64,000 nt of DNA from the NCBI RefSeq assembly GCF_002865645.1, contig NW_020194558.1, positions 806,001 through 870,000 of the forward strand, given 5' to 3'. The notes below the pieces were generated by a model, which saw only the letters and a list, made by a program, of their open reading frames with translations, did not search any database and was not told the origin of the DNA. Source of the stretch: Hyaloscypha bicolor E (taxonomy: Eukaryota > Ascomycota > Leotiomycetes > Helotiales > Hyaloscyphaceae). The translations under genes were made by a program, and so were the position numbers. Below, piece after piece: positions 33,383 to 47,461 of the stretch; position 1 is the first letter of the stretch; every line of letters begins with the position of its first letter.

Positions 33383-36300
33383 ATGGCGACACACACCGGC
33401 AACGCGGCCATCGTGGCAAAGCTACCAACTCTCACTGGCGTTTTCATCTGCGAGGCAATTTGTGAGTCTGCAGAGCGAAGGAGAGATAGTCCAACGGTAG
33501 TCCGCGGTCGAAATCCAATGCGGTTCTGGAGAGGCCAACTGGAAGAAAGAGAATTCTCAGCTGTTTCCACCCTCGAAGAAGAAGAAGGAGAAGGTCCAGA
33601 AATCACGAGAGGGTGCTGGCTGGAACGCAAACGCAAAGGCTCAAGAATTAGCCAAAGCTCTTCTCGATCTTCGCGAAAGCTACCCCAACGCTCCCGAAAA
33701 CCTTTTCATTGAGCCCAACCTATTCATCGAGGACCAGCAGATCTTCCTAGGGGATATAAGGAAAACAATAGCTCTAGCCAAAGGCGGCATCCTGCGGAGA
33801 TGCTCCTATTCGATTGCAGTTATAGAAGGCACCGGAAGGATCACAACATCCGCCTCTGCTCCATCTGCCGAGGTCGCTTCAAGAGTTGCTGCTATTGATC
33901 TTATCATCAAATTGCATCATAAGAACTTGTTGACCGATGATTTTATCACTGGCCCCGACGATCCCAGCGAGGAGCAACTCAAGGCCCCCCAGAACACGGT
34001 TGGGTTTGTGTACAACCACTGCGCCAAGATCCCCACCATCCCTCAAGTCAACGTGCGGAAACATCCTCTATTCGGGAATAGGAGGGTTGAGGTCTCTATT
34101 GAGCTTCCAGAATGTGGCATTCATGTCAAATCTAATAGTCGCACTATTCGTCAGGCCGAGGCGGTGGCTTGTTTGCGCTTCAAGGCTGCTGTGGATGAAT
34201 ATTTCGAGCATATTTACCGTGGCAAGCTGCGCGAGATTGGCGAGAGGGTTATGATAGGTACAGATTCTGCGGGTCTGAATACTGCAAACGCCATGACGTT
34301 CCTCGGATACTTCCACAAGAAAAGAATGCTTAAGGATCCCTCGAGCAACTTTATTATTATACAACCTTCGGCGAAGATTGGTGGCCTTGAGCTATTTGGC
34401 AAAGCTCCCCGTTGGTCGCATTTCACATTTGACGGCCAAGTCGTCGGAGAACCAGTCGTGATTCCTTGTCCTCGGCGAAAGCTTGCTAAAAGGGTGACGG
34501 CTCTCGCAGCCGCAATCACCCTGGCCAAGAGAGACCCTGCATTGCTTCAGGAATTTGTGGAAGTAGAAAGAGGGAGTGTTATCACATCAGTGAAGCCCCT
34601 TTGGCCAATTCCTCTCGTTATAGAAAAAGAAGTTGAACAAGCCATGGTGGAGGCTGCCCGTCAGTTCTCATGGTTCTCAGTTAATCAAGAGAGCGTTGGT
34701 CTTGAGCTTCTCGAGGATGAAGCTGCCGTGTCCAGGAGTCTGGATGAGATGGATGAGGAGTCTGTCGAGTTTGGAATCAAAATTGAAGACTCCAACTTTG
34801 AAGAAATCTTAGACAGAGAACGCAAACCCCGCACGGAGTTCAGATTGGACCCTGAAAACATTAAAGAACGAAGCAAATTCCTCAAACAGCGACAGTTTAC
34901 CTTTTCTCGCAACCCCAAAACGGGACCGTTGAAGAGCCGGAAAGCAGACTTGCCTATAACCCAGTTTCGAGCAAAGGTCAAAGACATCGTCGCAAATCAT
35001 CAGTCCTGTATTATATTGGGCGCAACCGGAAGCGGCAAAACTACTCAAGTTCCCCAGATTATCCTCGAAGACGGAATAGCAGACGGACTTGGTGGAAATA
35101 TCAACATCATCTGCACTCAGCCCCGACGCATTGCAGCAGTCACAGTTGCACACCGCGTTGCCAGTGAGCGCAACGAATCGGTTGGAGACACTGTCGGCTA
35201 CCACATCAAATATGACAAGAGACTTCCGAGACCGGGTGGAAGCATTACGTACTGCACAACGGGGGTTCTTCTTCGGCAATTACAGACTGGCTCAGATGAG
35301 ATTTTAGACACCACCTCTCATATCATTATTGATGAAGTGCACGAGAGAAATCTTCAGACCGATTTTCTTTTGACAATTCTGAAGCAGGCTCTAGATTCCA
35401 GACGAAAAGCTCGGAAGCCAGTACCGAAACTGGTGTTAATGTCCGCAACTATTGACCCAGCACTCTTCTCTGAGTATCTCGAGATTGCTGGCGACCATGG
35501 TGAAAATATTCCATGTCCCTGGCTCGATGTTCCAGGTCGAACATATCCCGTGATGGAAATTTTCCTAGACGATTTGAAAGAACAGCTTGTCAAGTCGCAT
35601 AGTAAGGCTGAACTCCACTTCCTTACAAACAGAGAAACATCTAAATATGAAAAAGCTGAGCGTCTTTTTGAGATTTCCCCTTCAGGAACTCTGGAGGCCT
35701 CAGAAATCATTGTTCCGTTGGACTTAATGGCTGCTACCATTGCACACCTGGCAAAAACTACCCCAAGTGATGGTGCGATCCTTGCTTTCCTACCTGGAAT
35801 GGCGGAGATCAATGCTTTGAATCTATTCCTGTTGGGCGAGCGACCACTGGGCGTAAACTTTGCCGATACTTCAAAGTTCAAGCTATGTCTGATTCATTCT
35901 GGACTTCGTGCCAAGCAATGGGAGGCTTTTGCAGGTGTACCAGCCGGGTGTAGGAAGATCATCATCGCAACCAACATTGCAGAAACCTCGATTACAATTC
36001 CAGAGGTGCAGCACGTTGTTGACAGTGGAGAGCATCGAGAAAATGGTTACAATCACGCCTCGAAGACGACTTCGCTCTCAACAGTCTGGATCAGCAAGTC
36101 TAGTGCCAAGCAACGCGCCGGTCGAGCCGGACGAGTGCAGAAAGGAAATTACTATGCACTTTACTCACGTACGCGTCGTGATTCCCTCAAAGCCGTTCAG
36201 ACGCCAGAAATCCACCGGGCCGATTTACAAGATGTCTGTCTTCAAATTAAGAAACAGTCATCCCAATTTCCTATCCGTGATTTTCTTGCAGCTGCCCCTG

Positions 36301-37469
36301 AGCCACCACTAGCTTCCGCAGTTGACTCTGCTATCGAAGCTTTGCAGCAACTCGACGCTCTCGACGCCGATGAACAACTCACGGGACTGGGCCAGGTCCT
36401 CTCAACATTACCTTTGCATCCTTCGTTGGGCAAGCTGGTGGTGCTAGGCATTACTTTTCGGTGTTTCGACGCTCTCCTGCTCCTGAGCGCTGCTACTGCA
36501 GGAAAGGGCCTTTTCTATGACCGAGCTTCGAAAGAACAGCGTCTCAGATTAAGCCTCAACTCTCAGAGTGACCATATCACTACAATCAATGCTTTCCGTA
36601 AGACACGACGACTTAGAGATCTAGAGGGTGCTTACCAAGCATTCTACAATTGTGAAACATTGGCGTGTATCGACCCAGACAAGTTCGATGCAATCGACCA
36701 AACAATGCGTAATGTGGAAGACACACTTATCTCTACAACCCTACTTCCCTACCCTGAGCCATCAGGAATCCTGGATTCGCAGCGTGGCCCCCCGTCACTG
36801 AATGAGAACAGCGAGAACATTGCCCTTATAAAGGCTCTCGCATTATCTTGTTTCCCGGGTCATATCAGCACGGTAGTAAGCCACAGACTCTCAAGAATAC
36901 GCTCAGAAACCACTGCCATGATTTCCTCGCAGTCAATAAACGGGGTCCAAGGGAAGGAGGTGCCGAGATACAAGCCCGGCGACCTGCACTTGTACACCGA
37001 GATCACCAAGATGGATTATGGCACAAGGATTCTGAGAGACACGAGCGAGGTCTCCCCTCTCATGGTTGCGCTGTTTGGGGGCCCGCTGACACGAGACAAA
37101 GTACAAGGTCCTTCGATCCGGAAATCAACACTGAGTGTGGATGGGTGGATTCCGTTGACGGTCTCGGGAAAGGCTGCGGAAGCGCTGCTTGAGTTTCGGA
37201 GATGCTTGGACAAGGTTATTTCTACTTGGTTTAGAAATCTTATAAGGTCTCGAGGTGCGGGAAGTAAGAATCACGAGGTCGACTTTGAGGAGATGGAGAG
37301 CGCGAGGACGCAATTTGTGGATAGCTTGCTAAAGGTATTCCAGCTTGATGAGGAGGCGAGGCTGGCCAGAGCGTCTGCGGCCGGGGTCCCAGACTTCATG
37401 GACAAAGAGGAAAGGTTGCAGCGCGGAGACCGCATGCGAAAATTCATATTGATCATGCAAGGGAAATAA
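33383..37469 (+). CDS. DEAH-type (DEVH) ATP-dependent RNA helicase
   Basis: The main exon runs from about 33560 to the TAA at 37469. A short first exon probably starts at ATG 33383 (MATHTGNAAIVAKLPTLTGV), joined by an intron ending near 33559 (TTCTCAG); the exact donor is unsure. The total is about 1,300 aa. The N-terminal ~450 residues contain dsRBD-like stretches. Helicase motifs in order: I GATGSGKTTQVPQ (~35.02 kb), Ia TQPRRIAAVTVAHRVA, Ib TTGVLLRQL, II DEVHERN (35331), III SATID, V TNIAETSITIPEV, VI QRAGRAGRVQKGNYY (~36.11 kb). An HA2/ratchet region and a C-terminal OB-like part follow. Motif II has Val in place of the usual Ala or Ile. The family unwinds RNA or remodels RNP; RNA helicase A/DHX29-like members have this layout. 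The specific role is unknown. Confidence 0.85.
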
Positions 37470-37760
37470 ACAACAAATTTCCCGACTCGGTTGTTCACTC
37501 GAGGCTGGGGCGTATGGACTTTCATTTCATTGTACCACAAAGCTTGGGACATTGAAGCAACATGCAGCGAAACGTTATATCTGAGAAATTCACTCTGGAA
37601 CTGAATTGCTGAGCTCTCATTGTAGAAAAGGGTTGGGACGCTGAAAGCCCGGAATTTGAAGATATTTGCTATCGTCAAATTGATAGGGGTGGGGTATTTG
37701 CGAATCTTGGAAATAGTGTCGAGGCTTTTCACCATCAGCATTCTTATCATTCTTTCCCCA

Positions 37761-38758
37761 TCAGATCGGCACTGTCTCATTAGCACTCAAACATGTCCCT
37801 AACAACTCTCCCTCCAACCTACTTGTCGCATTCATCACTAACCCCGCCAACGGCGCCGTCCCACACTTCAATCCCAACACAAAGCTCCTCGCCACCACAT
37901 CCGCCAAGTATGGCGCCGTATGCGTGTGATCCATCGGGTAATTCTCATCTACAACCTCCTTGCCAAGCAGTCTCATAGCCTGAGCGGCATATTGTCCATG
38001 GGCTACGAAATAGACTCCAGACTTAGGACCTCCCAGTTCTGTGGTGGCGAGAGAGGAGTAGTAGTTGAAGATTGAGGGAGTGTACGAGTAGTTTCCTTTT
38101 CCCCGAGGGTTGCTTGGTGTTGGTGAGGAGAGGATTACTTTTGCCCCCTTGGAGAGAGAGATTGTTGATGCATTAATCAAGTAAGTTGGGTAAGTTTGTA
38201 CGATTTCGGTTTTGTTCCTACATTGATGTCAGGTTAGATGTTACTCACAATAGAGATATCTACGCACGCGTAAACTGTGGAACAAGTTTCATTTCCTATC
38301 ATTGTGGTCAGTGAGGTCAATTGTAAGAAGAGGAGGTGAAACTGACCAGCACCAGGACAATCCGCCCGACCTGTATCCGAACTTGCGGGATATGGACTTC
38401 CTCCATCATTGTGTCCGAACTCAATGATCACCCAATCTCCGGGCTTCACTAGGTCTGCGATTGCCTGGAATCGTCCTTCTCTGGTGAAACTTCGAGCACT
38501 TCGTCCCGCGAATGCGGAGTTGTTGACGAATGCAGTGCTGAGATCAAAGCTGTATTGGAGATATTGACCCCAACCTTCCGTTCCATTGTGACCTCCACCT
38601 GGAGCTTCGGTGCTATCCCCGGCGAGGAAGATTGTTGGGATTAGATGAGCTGGCGAGGAGTGGCAATTGTCATGAGTCCAATTTTTTGTATTCGATTGGG
38701 GAGTACTGACAGCACCTGTGAAGAGGGCCACCGAAGGGAAGAAAATTGTTGACTTCAT
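37761..38758 (-). CDS. rhamnogalacturonan acetylesterase (CE12, SGNH hydrolase), secreted
   Basis: Three exons on the minus strand: 38758-38347, 38295-38268 (28 nt) and 38217-37761. Both junctions keep the frame, giving 298 aa. The start is [20 protein letters not shown], a signal peptide. SGNH blocks: I LAGDST (Ser nucleophile), [14 protein letters not shown] (Gly), III FGHND (Asn), and near the C-terminus [16 protein letters not shown] with the catalytic Asp and His. This spacing is that of rhamnogalacturonan acetylesterase. The enzyme removes acetyl groups from pectin's rhamnogalacturonan I backbone outside the cell, supporting a plant-associated or litter-decaying life. An upstream in-frame Met exists (at 38821), but the signal peptide fits the chosen start. 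Confidence 0.88.
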
Positions 38759-39825
38759 TGTACGAGAACTCCAGAGAGGAAGGAGAGTGGCTGACCTTTT
38801 GAATTGAACAAAACAAACCAAAGAGATCAGGCATGTTGTCCTCTTTAAGCCGGAGAAAAGGATGCCCCAACATTTAGGAATAAGTTCAGTTAAGTCATTC
38901 CTGTCGTCCGGCGAGGTTTGTGTCTTCCAAGACTCTACTCCTTCGCTACTCGATACCGTCTACCTTGCCAAGTTCCTCCTCTTGAAAATTCAACATCTTC
39001 CCGATGAATTCAAGTCAAGCCGAACATAAATTCAGGTGCCGGAGCACTCACAAATTCAACCACCAATACGATTAGGGATGGTTAAAGAAAATTGAGGCAA
39101 ACCCCGCAATTTTTGGCGATCGATGCTTTGGCACGTTCAATTCGGTACATTTAAGGCCGAACTAGGAGGGCAGTTCAAGAAATCGAATGTGGTTCCTGAT
39201 CGTTACTCTACTTTCGGCAGAGAAACACTCAATGACGTGTTCCAAGTTAGTGAATTGGTACGGCACCAGAACCCGTTGACCCAGAGCCTAGTGGTGTGAT
39301 GGCTCCTTGGCTGAATGAGTTTTTAGTACACTTGTAGTCCCATATGTTGGAGTTTTCTCACGGAGAGGTAAAGAAGTTATTCTTTCAATTCTGGGCGAAA
39401 TATTTCCGCTTCTTCATTACAATTTTGCAATTTATCTTTGAATCGATGTCGGCTTTCGTGACATTGAGATACATCGGGAGGATATTGGACCGTGATTCCA
39501 TAAGAAATTATCACGATCGCCGTTATGCAGGATGAGTCATTTCACGGTGCGGGGTGGTCGTAAAAAATCGAAATGGCTTAACTTAGCCAGTGGGAGAATT
39601 TCAGGACCGCCCTCTACGCAGATCGGTTCAAGGCAGCAACAATTGCAACCGCATTTCTTACACACAGAAATATAGAGTAGCGTGAATAGAAACCACTACT
39701 TAAAGACGGTTACGAACACACGCTCTCTCAGGTAAAATATGACAATACTTTCCGTTCCTATACTCAAGACAATCTCGTAATCTTTGATCAACCATTCCGC
39801 CAAACGACCAAATCCTCCGCACGCA
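38759..39825. other. intergenic between divergent genes
   Basis: No gene seen. It contains the promoters of the esterase (minus) and the VOC protein (plus). Confidence 0.45.
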
Positions 39826-40317
39826 ATGCTATCTCAAATTACACCCTGCCTCTGGTTCGACGGCCAAGCAGATGAAGCCGCAAAGTTCTACACCTCCCTC
39901 TTTAAAGACGGGAAAGTCACCCGCACGCAATATTACGGCGAAGCAGGAAAGGAAATTCACGGGCAAGAGCCAGGAAGCGTCTTGACTGTCGAATTCGAGC
40001 TCAATGGCCAGAACTTTGTGGCCATGAATGGAGGACCGCTATTCAAATTCAACGAAGCCATTTCATTTCAGATTGAATGCGAGGATCAGGAGGAGCTCAA
40101 TCATTACTGGCAGAAGCTTTCAGATGGTGGCGATCCTGCTAAACAGCAATGTGGGTGGTTGGGGGACAAATACGGTGTCTCGTGGCAGGTGGTTCCGAAG
40201 GTTCTTGGTGGGATGCTCTCCGATCCCGACACGGCCAAGTCGCAGCGTGCGTTCACGGCCCTGATGGGAATGAAGAAAATTGATATCGCGGCACTGAAGA
40301 CTGCTTATGAGGGATAG
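39826..40317 (+). CDS. PhnB-like VOC (glyoxalase-fold) protein
   Basis: Single exon, 163 aa from ATG 39826 (MLSQITPCLWFDGQADEAAK); an earlier in-frame ATG at 39784 would add 14 residues. The pattern I.PCLWFDG.A.EAA.FY.S+F, then GSVLTVEFELNGQNFVAMNG, the FNEAISF strand, CEDQEELNHYWQKLSDGGD and GWLGDKYGVSWQVVP, ending with a D.A.....F.A...M.KIDI..L..AY tail, is that of the '3-demethylubiquinone-9 3-methyltransferase domain' (PhnB) proteins. Despite the name these are vicinal-oxygen-chelate fold proteins of unsettled function. Complete and intact. It lies 420 bp upstream of the transposon-split gene. Confidence 0.88.
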   Translation: MLSQITPCLWFDGQADEAAKFYTSLFKDGKVTRTQYYGEAGKEIHGQEPGSVLTVEFELNGQNFVAMNGGPLFKFNEAISFQIECEDQEELNHYWQKLSDGGDPAKQQCGWLGDKYGVSWQVVPKVLGGMLSDPDTAKSQRAFTALMGMKKIDIAALKTAYEG

Positions 40318-40739
40318 AAAAATGTGGTCTGCTCGTATTTCCTCGCTATGTCCTCGTTTGTCCTGTGTATTGTTCCGACAAAGTACTGGCACTATTGGCT
40401 TCTTGATATTTTTGAGAAAAATATCGTGCAATGTGCAAAAATTATGTGACCCAAGTGGCGAATGCGGGCCAAGTTGGCTCACATCCAGGGGTGTATGGCG
40501 TTTTAGACCACTGGAACTGTGATCGCCAAACAGATGGCTTTCAGCTCGAGTCAGCCACGAAGCTCCTTTCCGGTAGAAAAAGCAAAAGTGTCTCAGCCTC
40601 AGTGTCAAGAAACACCTCCTCGATCATTGAAATATCAATTTCTCCAAATTAATGATCAAGCAACGCACCTCTTGGCTGGCCGTGATTTCCGAGAACAAGT
40701 ATTATTGTTTGCTTCCTCAAAGTCTCGTTATGGGCAGTC
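40318..40739. other. gap upstream of the split membrane-protein gene
   Basis: Probably 3' region of the VOC gene and promoter of the split gene. An extra upstream exon of that gene cannot be excluded. Confidence 0.35.
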
Positions 40740-40776
40740 ATGGTCTCGAAGCCTTTTGCCTGGACGCATCATACTA

Positions 40777-40846
40777 CTGAGGCCCACAGCTAGCTAGCGG
40801 ACAAATCCGAGAAGCGAAAAGTGATTTTCTGATTTTCTGATTTTCG
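40777..40846 (+). repeat. left terminal inverted repeat
   Basis: 70 bp starting CTGAGGCC; pairs with 49446-49515 at 65 of 70 positions, with the five differences confined to its positions 9-16. TA at 40775-40776 is outside. Confidence 0.9.
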
Positions 40847-43800
40847 ATTCATGATTTTTTGAGCTCATTATAATGAGAATATACTAAAATAATTAATTAA
40901 TGATTTTTTTTCATTAATCGGCCGAAGAATCAATAAAATTATCAAATTAAAAGAATAAAGATTAGAGCCCTTATAATTCCTTCAATAATCTGGGATAATT
41001 ATCATAATAGGATCTTCCCGAATATCGGATATCAATGGACTGATATCATTAAACATTATTTATGAGTTAAAATATAATATGATGGGCCGGGTTAAAACCA
41101 TGCTAAAGTGCACCATCATACCCGAGAGTGAAGCAATTAATCTGTTCGTTCGTCGGAATGATAATAACGCAATAGGTTCGGCTTTCAGTGCACACCCACG
41201 ATATGGGGATTAATCCTTAAGACGGAATCCCTCCTCCCCCCCCCCCCCCCCCACACGCCCCGCGGTCACAATTAAGAAGAAATTACAAATAGATTAAAAG
41301 ATTTATATAGAATCTTAGTTAATTTATATATAGTCTAATAGTAATTATAAGAATAGAATATCTAAATATATACTTAAATAATAGATATATCTTTCCTTTA
41401 TATATAGATTATAATTCTATATTATCTAGGAAATATAAATAAGGAAATACTTAAGGATCTTAAGAATTATAATTATATAGCTTTAATTACTAGAGTTATT
41501 TATATATATAAGAAGCTTAGTCTTATTTACTATATAATTATAATAGATAAGTAAGTAATAAATAAGTAACTATTTATAATACTATAGAATAAGCTAAATA
41601 ATAAGCGGGTTATAGGTTATAAATAGCGGTATTTATATATATATTTCCGTTAATAAGGTTTACTAATAACCCGGTTAGTCTTTCTATACTTTACTATTTT
41701 GCCTTAGCTTAGAAAATTAGAGCCTTATTTACTAATATATTTTATTATCTATAAAAAGAGCTTATATATAATATTATAACTTCTGGATCCCGAGATAATT
41801 ATATTATAAATATAATAAATATAGTTTAAGAAAAGAGAATATATTATATCTAGGCCAGATTAGATTTAGTTAATTAATAAATATAATAAGCTATTACTAT
41901 TTAGGATCGAGATATATACTTATATTAATACTTATTTATATAATATTATTTAAGTATATATTAGAATCTCTAATTAGACTATCTATTTAGTTATATAATA
42001 GTATCTTTAGATTTATATTTAAATAGGCTATTACTCTTATTTCTTTAGGGCTAATCGAGACTCTAAACTTTCCCTTATTACTAAAGTATACTTTATATTC
42101 TCGCAGATAACTAATCTATTAGTTATATATATAAAGAACTACTTTATTTCTAGGAAAAGTACCGAGAATTAGTAAGTTAAATCCTAGTAGCAGGAGCTTT
42201 AGAAAAGCTAGCTATACTAGTAGTATATAAGTAATTCTGTTTTCCTATATCTGTTTCTTATTCTTTCTATTATTAGAAGAAAGTATTAGGTATTAATAAT
42301 TATACCGCTTTTTATTAAGGCTATTAGGTCTAGTATTATAGTACCGGATTATATAACTAATTCCGATTAGTATATATAGAACTACTTTTAGGAACTAGCC
42401 TATACCAGGAGTTATAATTACTAATACTTATAGGACCGGATTACTTTACTAGTATTTTATATATAGTGGATCTAAAACGAGATATATAGATTTATAGACT
42501 TATAAAATATTTATAGAATTAGAAAAGATAAATCTAGGCCTAATATAATAGCTAGTAAGCTATTTAGACTATATATAAGGCCCCTAGGCAGGATATAATA
42601 CTAGAGTCGCCCTATAAATATAAAGCTTTATAATATAATTCTTAATATAATCTTATATAGCTTTATATAAATAGTTTACTTATATACTAATATAAATATT
42701 AATAAGTTTCTATTAAGAGAAATACTAAAATAGTATTATTAGAAGCTTATATCTTATAATATAAATATAGCTAATATTTATATAAGAAATACTAATAAAA
42801 ATAGTAACTAACTATATATTTAAGCTTATTACTAGCTTTAATATATAGTCCGGGCACATATAGCCTCAGGGTAGCTATTAATATTAGAAGAGTTCGAGAA
42901 GCTAACTAGTAAATATAATATTACTATTATATGAAATAGGATCCTTAAATAAGTTATCCTAATAAATATAAAGTATATAAATAATATATAGGCCGGAAAA
43001 ATACCTATATAGTTTCTAATAATCTAGGACTTTACCTAGAAATAGCCCTTTATTAGTAATACTTCTAATAATATAGGGTAATTAAATAAGCTAGTTATAA
43101 AATAACTAGATATATTAAGATAAGTATTATTTATTATTAAATATATTATTTTCGAAACTTCTTTCTTACTTTTAAGAGTAATACTAATAGAATTATTAAG
43201 TTTATTTATTATATAAATATTTTATATTCTCAAATTCTTATTTCTTAAAATAGTATTATTATTTCTTAAAACCTGCTCTAATATTATATATTCTATAGCC
43301 AAATACTAATATAGTAATATCTAATATTATAAGTTCTATTAATTTACTAATAATAAATATAATATAGAGGCCACTGCTTTACTTACCCAAAATAGTAATA
43401 CTAGTAGACTTAAATCTTATAGTTCTAGAATTCCGTCCGTATCTGCTTTCCTTTTTATACCTGAGATACTTTAGATTTCTAGCTTTTCTTAATATTCTTA
43501 TTTTATATTTTTTTTTTAGGAATATTCACTATACCTATTTCTCTAATTACTATTATTATATAGCTACTAGGTACTAGTTCTGCTTTACTTCAGGCTCCTC
43601 CTATTCTAATAGCCCTATAACTATTTCCTTTTATATTTCCTTTTACTATAAGCTATATTACTTGACCTAATTACTTTTCTAGTAGTACTTATACTATTAT
43701 ATAAGCTTAACGGGCTATAAATACAAGAGTTACTCAGGCTACTACTTAGGCTATAGTTTTTTATACTAGTAATAGGCTATCTAGAGCCCTTTAAGGTCTT

Positions 43801-46800
43801 ATAAATTAAAATATAGCCGGATCTAGTCTTATAAAATTATAGATTATAGTTTTATAGCTAGTTTTCTATAAGTAAGTATTTAATAATATAAAGAATTAGA
43901 GAGCTAAATAAAGAACTATCTAATTTTCTAAAAAAGTTAGTAATAAGTTTTCTCCTATTTCTTTTACTAGATTCTTTATACGAATTCTAATAAATGTTTT
44001 TTAATAGATAGCTTTTAATTTAAAATAAATAATTAAGTCTTTTCTATTTTTTTTAATATAGTTTCTTAGTAGTTATTTTCTTATTTCTCTCTCCGTATTA
44101 GTAAATCTATTTGCTATTATTAATTTATTAATAATATAAATAAACTAATATTCTATACTAGTCCTAATAGTAAAAGAGCCCAGGAACTTATAGTCTTACT
44201 AGGTTCTATTTAAACTATCTTTAATCTTTCCTACTATAATATATATTTGGGCCCTAAGGATATCTAGATAATTTTTCTTATTTTATACTAGAATAAGACT
44301 TTATATAAAGATATTTATCTTAAAATTACTTATAAAGAGCTAGAAAATACTTAGAAGAAGATTTTATATAAAGATCTCTATCTTAAAGTTACTTATAAAA
44401 AGCTAGAAAATACTTAGAAAATATAGTAACTTAAGGAAATTAAATAATAAACTAAAAAGGCCTAGAGAGCTCAGGAAAGTATTATCCGCTAATATAGGCG
44501 TGAGACTTTAAAAGTAAAGAGAGATCTAATAAACTAGTAAGTAAATAAAGGCATATATATAATTCTTTTTTTTAATTCTGGCTTTTATTTTTTATTTCTT
44601 CTATAGACTCTTTTTTGTTTTTAGGTTTAATTAATTTATATATACTAGGATTCTTCTTTATTTACTAATCTCTAGAAGTTATAAGATAATATAGAAAGTA
44701 CTACTAAAAGTATTACTAAAGCTAATTCTAATAGTAATAATAATAATAATAGTAGTAGGCTATTAGATTCTCTTTTAATTTTATTATTCTCTTTTCTAGT
44801 AAAGAGAACTATAATTAATCTTATAGACTATATAAGTATTACTTTATAATAATAGATATATTAGAGATATAAATATATTATTTCTTTTTCTTATTAGATA
44901 TAGAGAATTAATAGATATAATATCTTTAGCTTTATAAATAAAACCTAAGATACCCGGGCTATTACTAGTACTTTGCCTATTACTTCGGACAGAAGTCTAA
45001 TTATTATTATTAAACTTTCTAGGCTAATTAATCTTATTTCTCCTAAGTAAACCTATTATATAAGATCTAATAAATTATATATAAATATTTACCGAGATTA
45101 AGATAATTAAAAAAAAATAGACCTAATATCTAATATACTTTTTCTTATATCTTATAATTAGCTTAGTACTATTTTAGGTCTTATTTCCTTATAAATATAT
45201 ATATACTTGGAATTTATAATTAATATTTTAAAATAATACTTTTTAATTAGTTCTTATATAATTTAAAAGTTAGGCTACTAAATTTAATACTTTTATAATA
45301 TTTAAATTTACTTAAGTTTATAAAGTCTTATAATTATTAGAGCCTTTATAATCCTTTGCCTTTTAAGTTTAATACCCAAATAGTATTATATACTTTGCCT
45401 TTAGTATAGAAAAGACTTCTAAAAGTCTAGAATTATAAAAGAATTTTTATATTAAGAATATATTAAGAATATATTATATTATAATAATAAAATTATAGGT
45501 ATTTATATATAAATATATAATATATTAGACTAGCTATACTAAAAACTATATTATATCTATATATAAAGTTACTAATTACTTTATATTAATACCGGACCCA
45601 TATAGTCACGTGACTTTATATAATTAGCTAGCTATAGAAAAGCCTTAAAGCCCGAAACTTACAAAGAGTCTTAAGGGCTTTAGGGCTTCCAAACTATTAT
45701 TAGTATCTAATACTTTTTAGAAAAAGAATATAATATATTTTATAATAGGTAACTTATTATAAACTATTTAATCTTTAAGTTAAGTAGGAAATCTAAGGGC
45801 CAGGCTCGTAATTCAAGTCTTATTAAGGTTATTAAAGTCTTTACTAGCTAGTATTATAAATTTAATAAAAATATTACGGGAATCCTATAGATTCTATCCT
45901 AATCTATCCAGAAAATATATATAATATATTTCCTTATTTATTTTAATATTTATATATAATTTCTGAAAGCCGAACTATTACCTAAAAAAAAAGTAAGAAG
46001 ACTAGACTAATATCTTTAAAAACCAAGGCCTTAATAAATCTATCTAGAAAAGCTTACTAATTTTTCTAAAAATAACCCAAGAAAAGTTTAAATTTATTAT
46101 ATATTATAACTTATATAACTAGAAACAGGAATTACTTTAATAAGCCAGAAAGAGTTTCTTATATAGCTTACTTATATAACCAGAGACAGGGACTTAAGTT
46201 TATTATATAAAATTACTTATATATAGAAACTTCTATTATAAATTCCTTATTTAGATTAATTAGTTAAATCTATTTTTAATACTAAATTTTTATTAAAATA
46301 ACTTCCTGCTTCTAAAAACTTTAAATAAAGTAGCTAATAAGTTTCTTAGTTATTAGCCAAGACTTATTAGCTAGAAAATCTATAAGTAATAAATAAGATT
46401 ATAAAGCAGAACTTCTCTAATTATAATACTAAGATATTTTACTATAATATAAAGTAATTAGATATAGAAGCCCTATTAAATATAATATATCTTATAAGTT
46501 TATAAAATAGATATAAGAAGTCTTAGTACTTAACTAGTATTATAGTCTAGCCCAAAGGCGCCTATTATTCTTTATACCTAATTTAATAAAAAGAAAAAGT
46601 ATTTATACTTTAACTCGAGAGATAATTAGGACTTTTATATAAACTTAGAGTAATAGTTTGCTTTATAGAGAAAGAATAGACTAGAAATACTCATATTATA
46701 TTAATTTTTAGAAAGGGTTATAGTAAATACTATAATTCCTAAAATACTCTCGAGAAAGCTTTCTCAAACTAAAATAGGCTAGTTTATAATCCCGAAAGAT

Positions 46801-47461
46801 CTATAGAAGTCTTATATACTCGAAAATACAAGCGCTTAAGGTAAATACTATTTGAATTCTAATTTATAATAAAAAGAAAGTAAAATATATAAAATAAAAT
46901 ATATAAAGTAAAAGTAAAATAAAATACCCGGATATTTAATAAATAAAAAGTCTAATTATAGGTTATAAGAACTAGTACTAACTAGGTATATATATAATAA
47001 TATTAAAGAAAAAGTAAAGTAAGAAGAACTAAAAAGTAAGTTAGTATATATTTTATAAAAGCAAATAAGAAGATATCTAAATAGCCTAAAAATAAGAAGT
47101 ATATATTAAAGAAATCGAGATTAGAAAAAGAAGAGCTATTTCCTATAAGAATAAGTTAGTATATATTTCAAGATAAAGAATAGAGATACTTAATAGTAGC
47201 CTAAAGGCTTTTATAAGTATTAAAGAAAGAAAGGAGGTATTAAAATTCAAGGAATCTAAATAGAAGTTAGCCTCTTTTTTAGAAGTTCGAGAGAAAGTAC
47301 TTTTAAAGAGCCCAAAGATATAAGAGATATTAGAAAAGGAAAGAAAAAGATATTAGAAAAGGGAAAGAGGAATCTAAAATTTAGCTTTCTAAGAAGCAAG
47401 TAAATTAAAGACTTATAGTATAAAAGTTCTAGATAAAAGTGACCCGGAAATAGTAGTCAGG

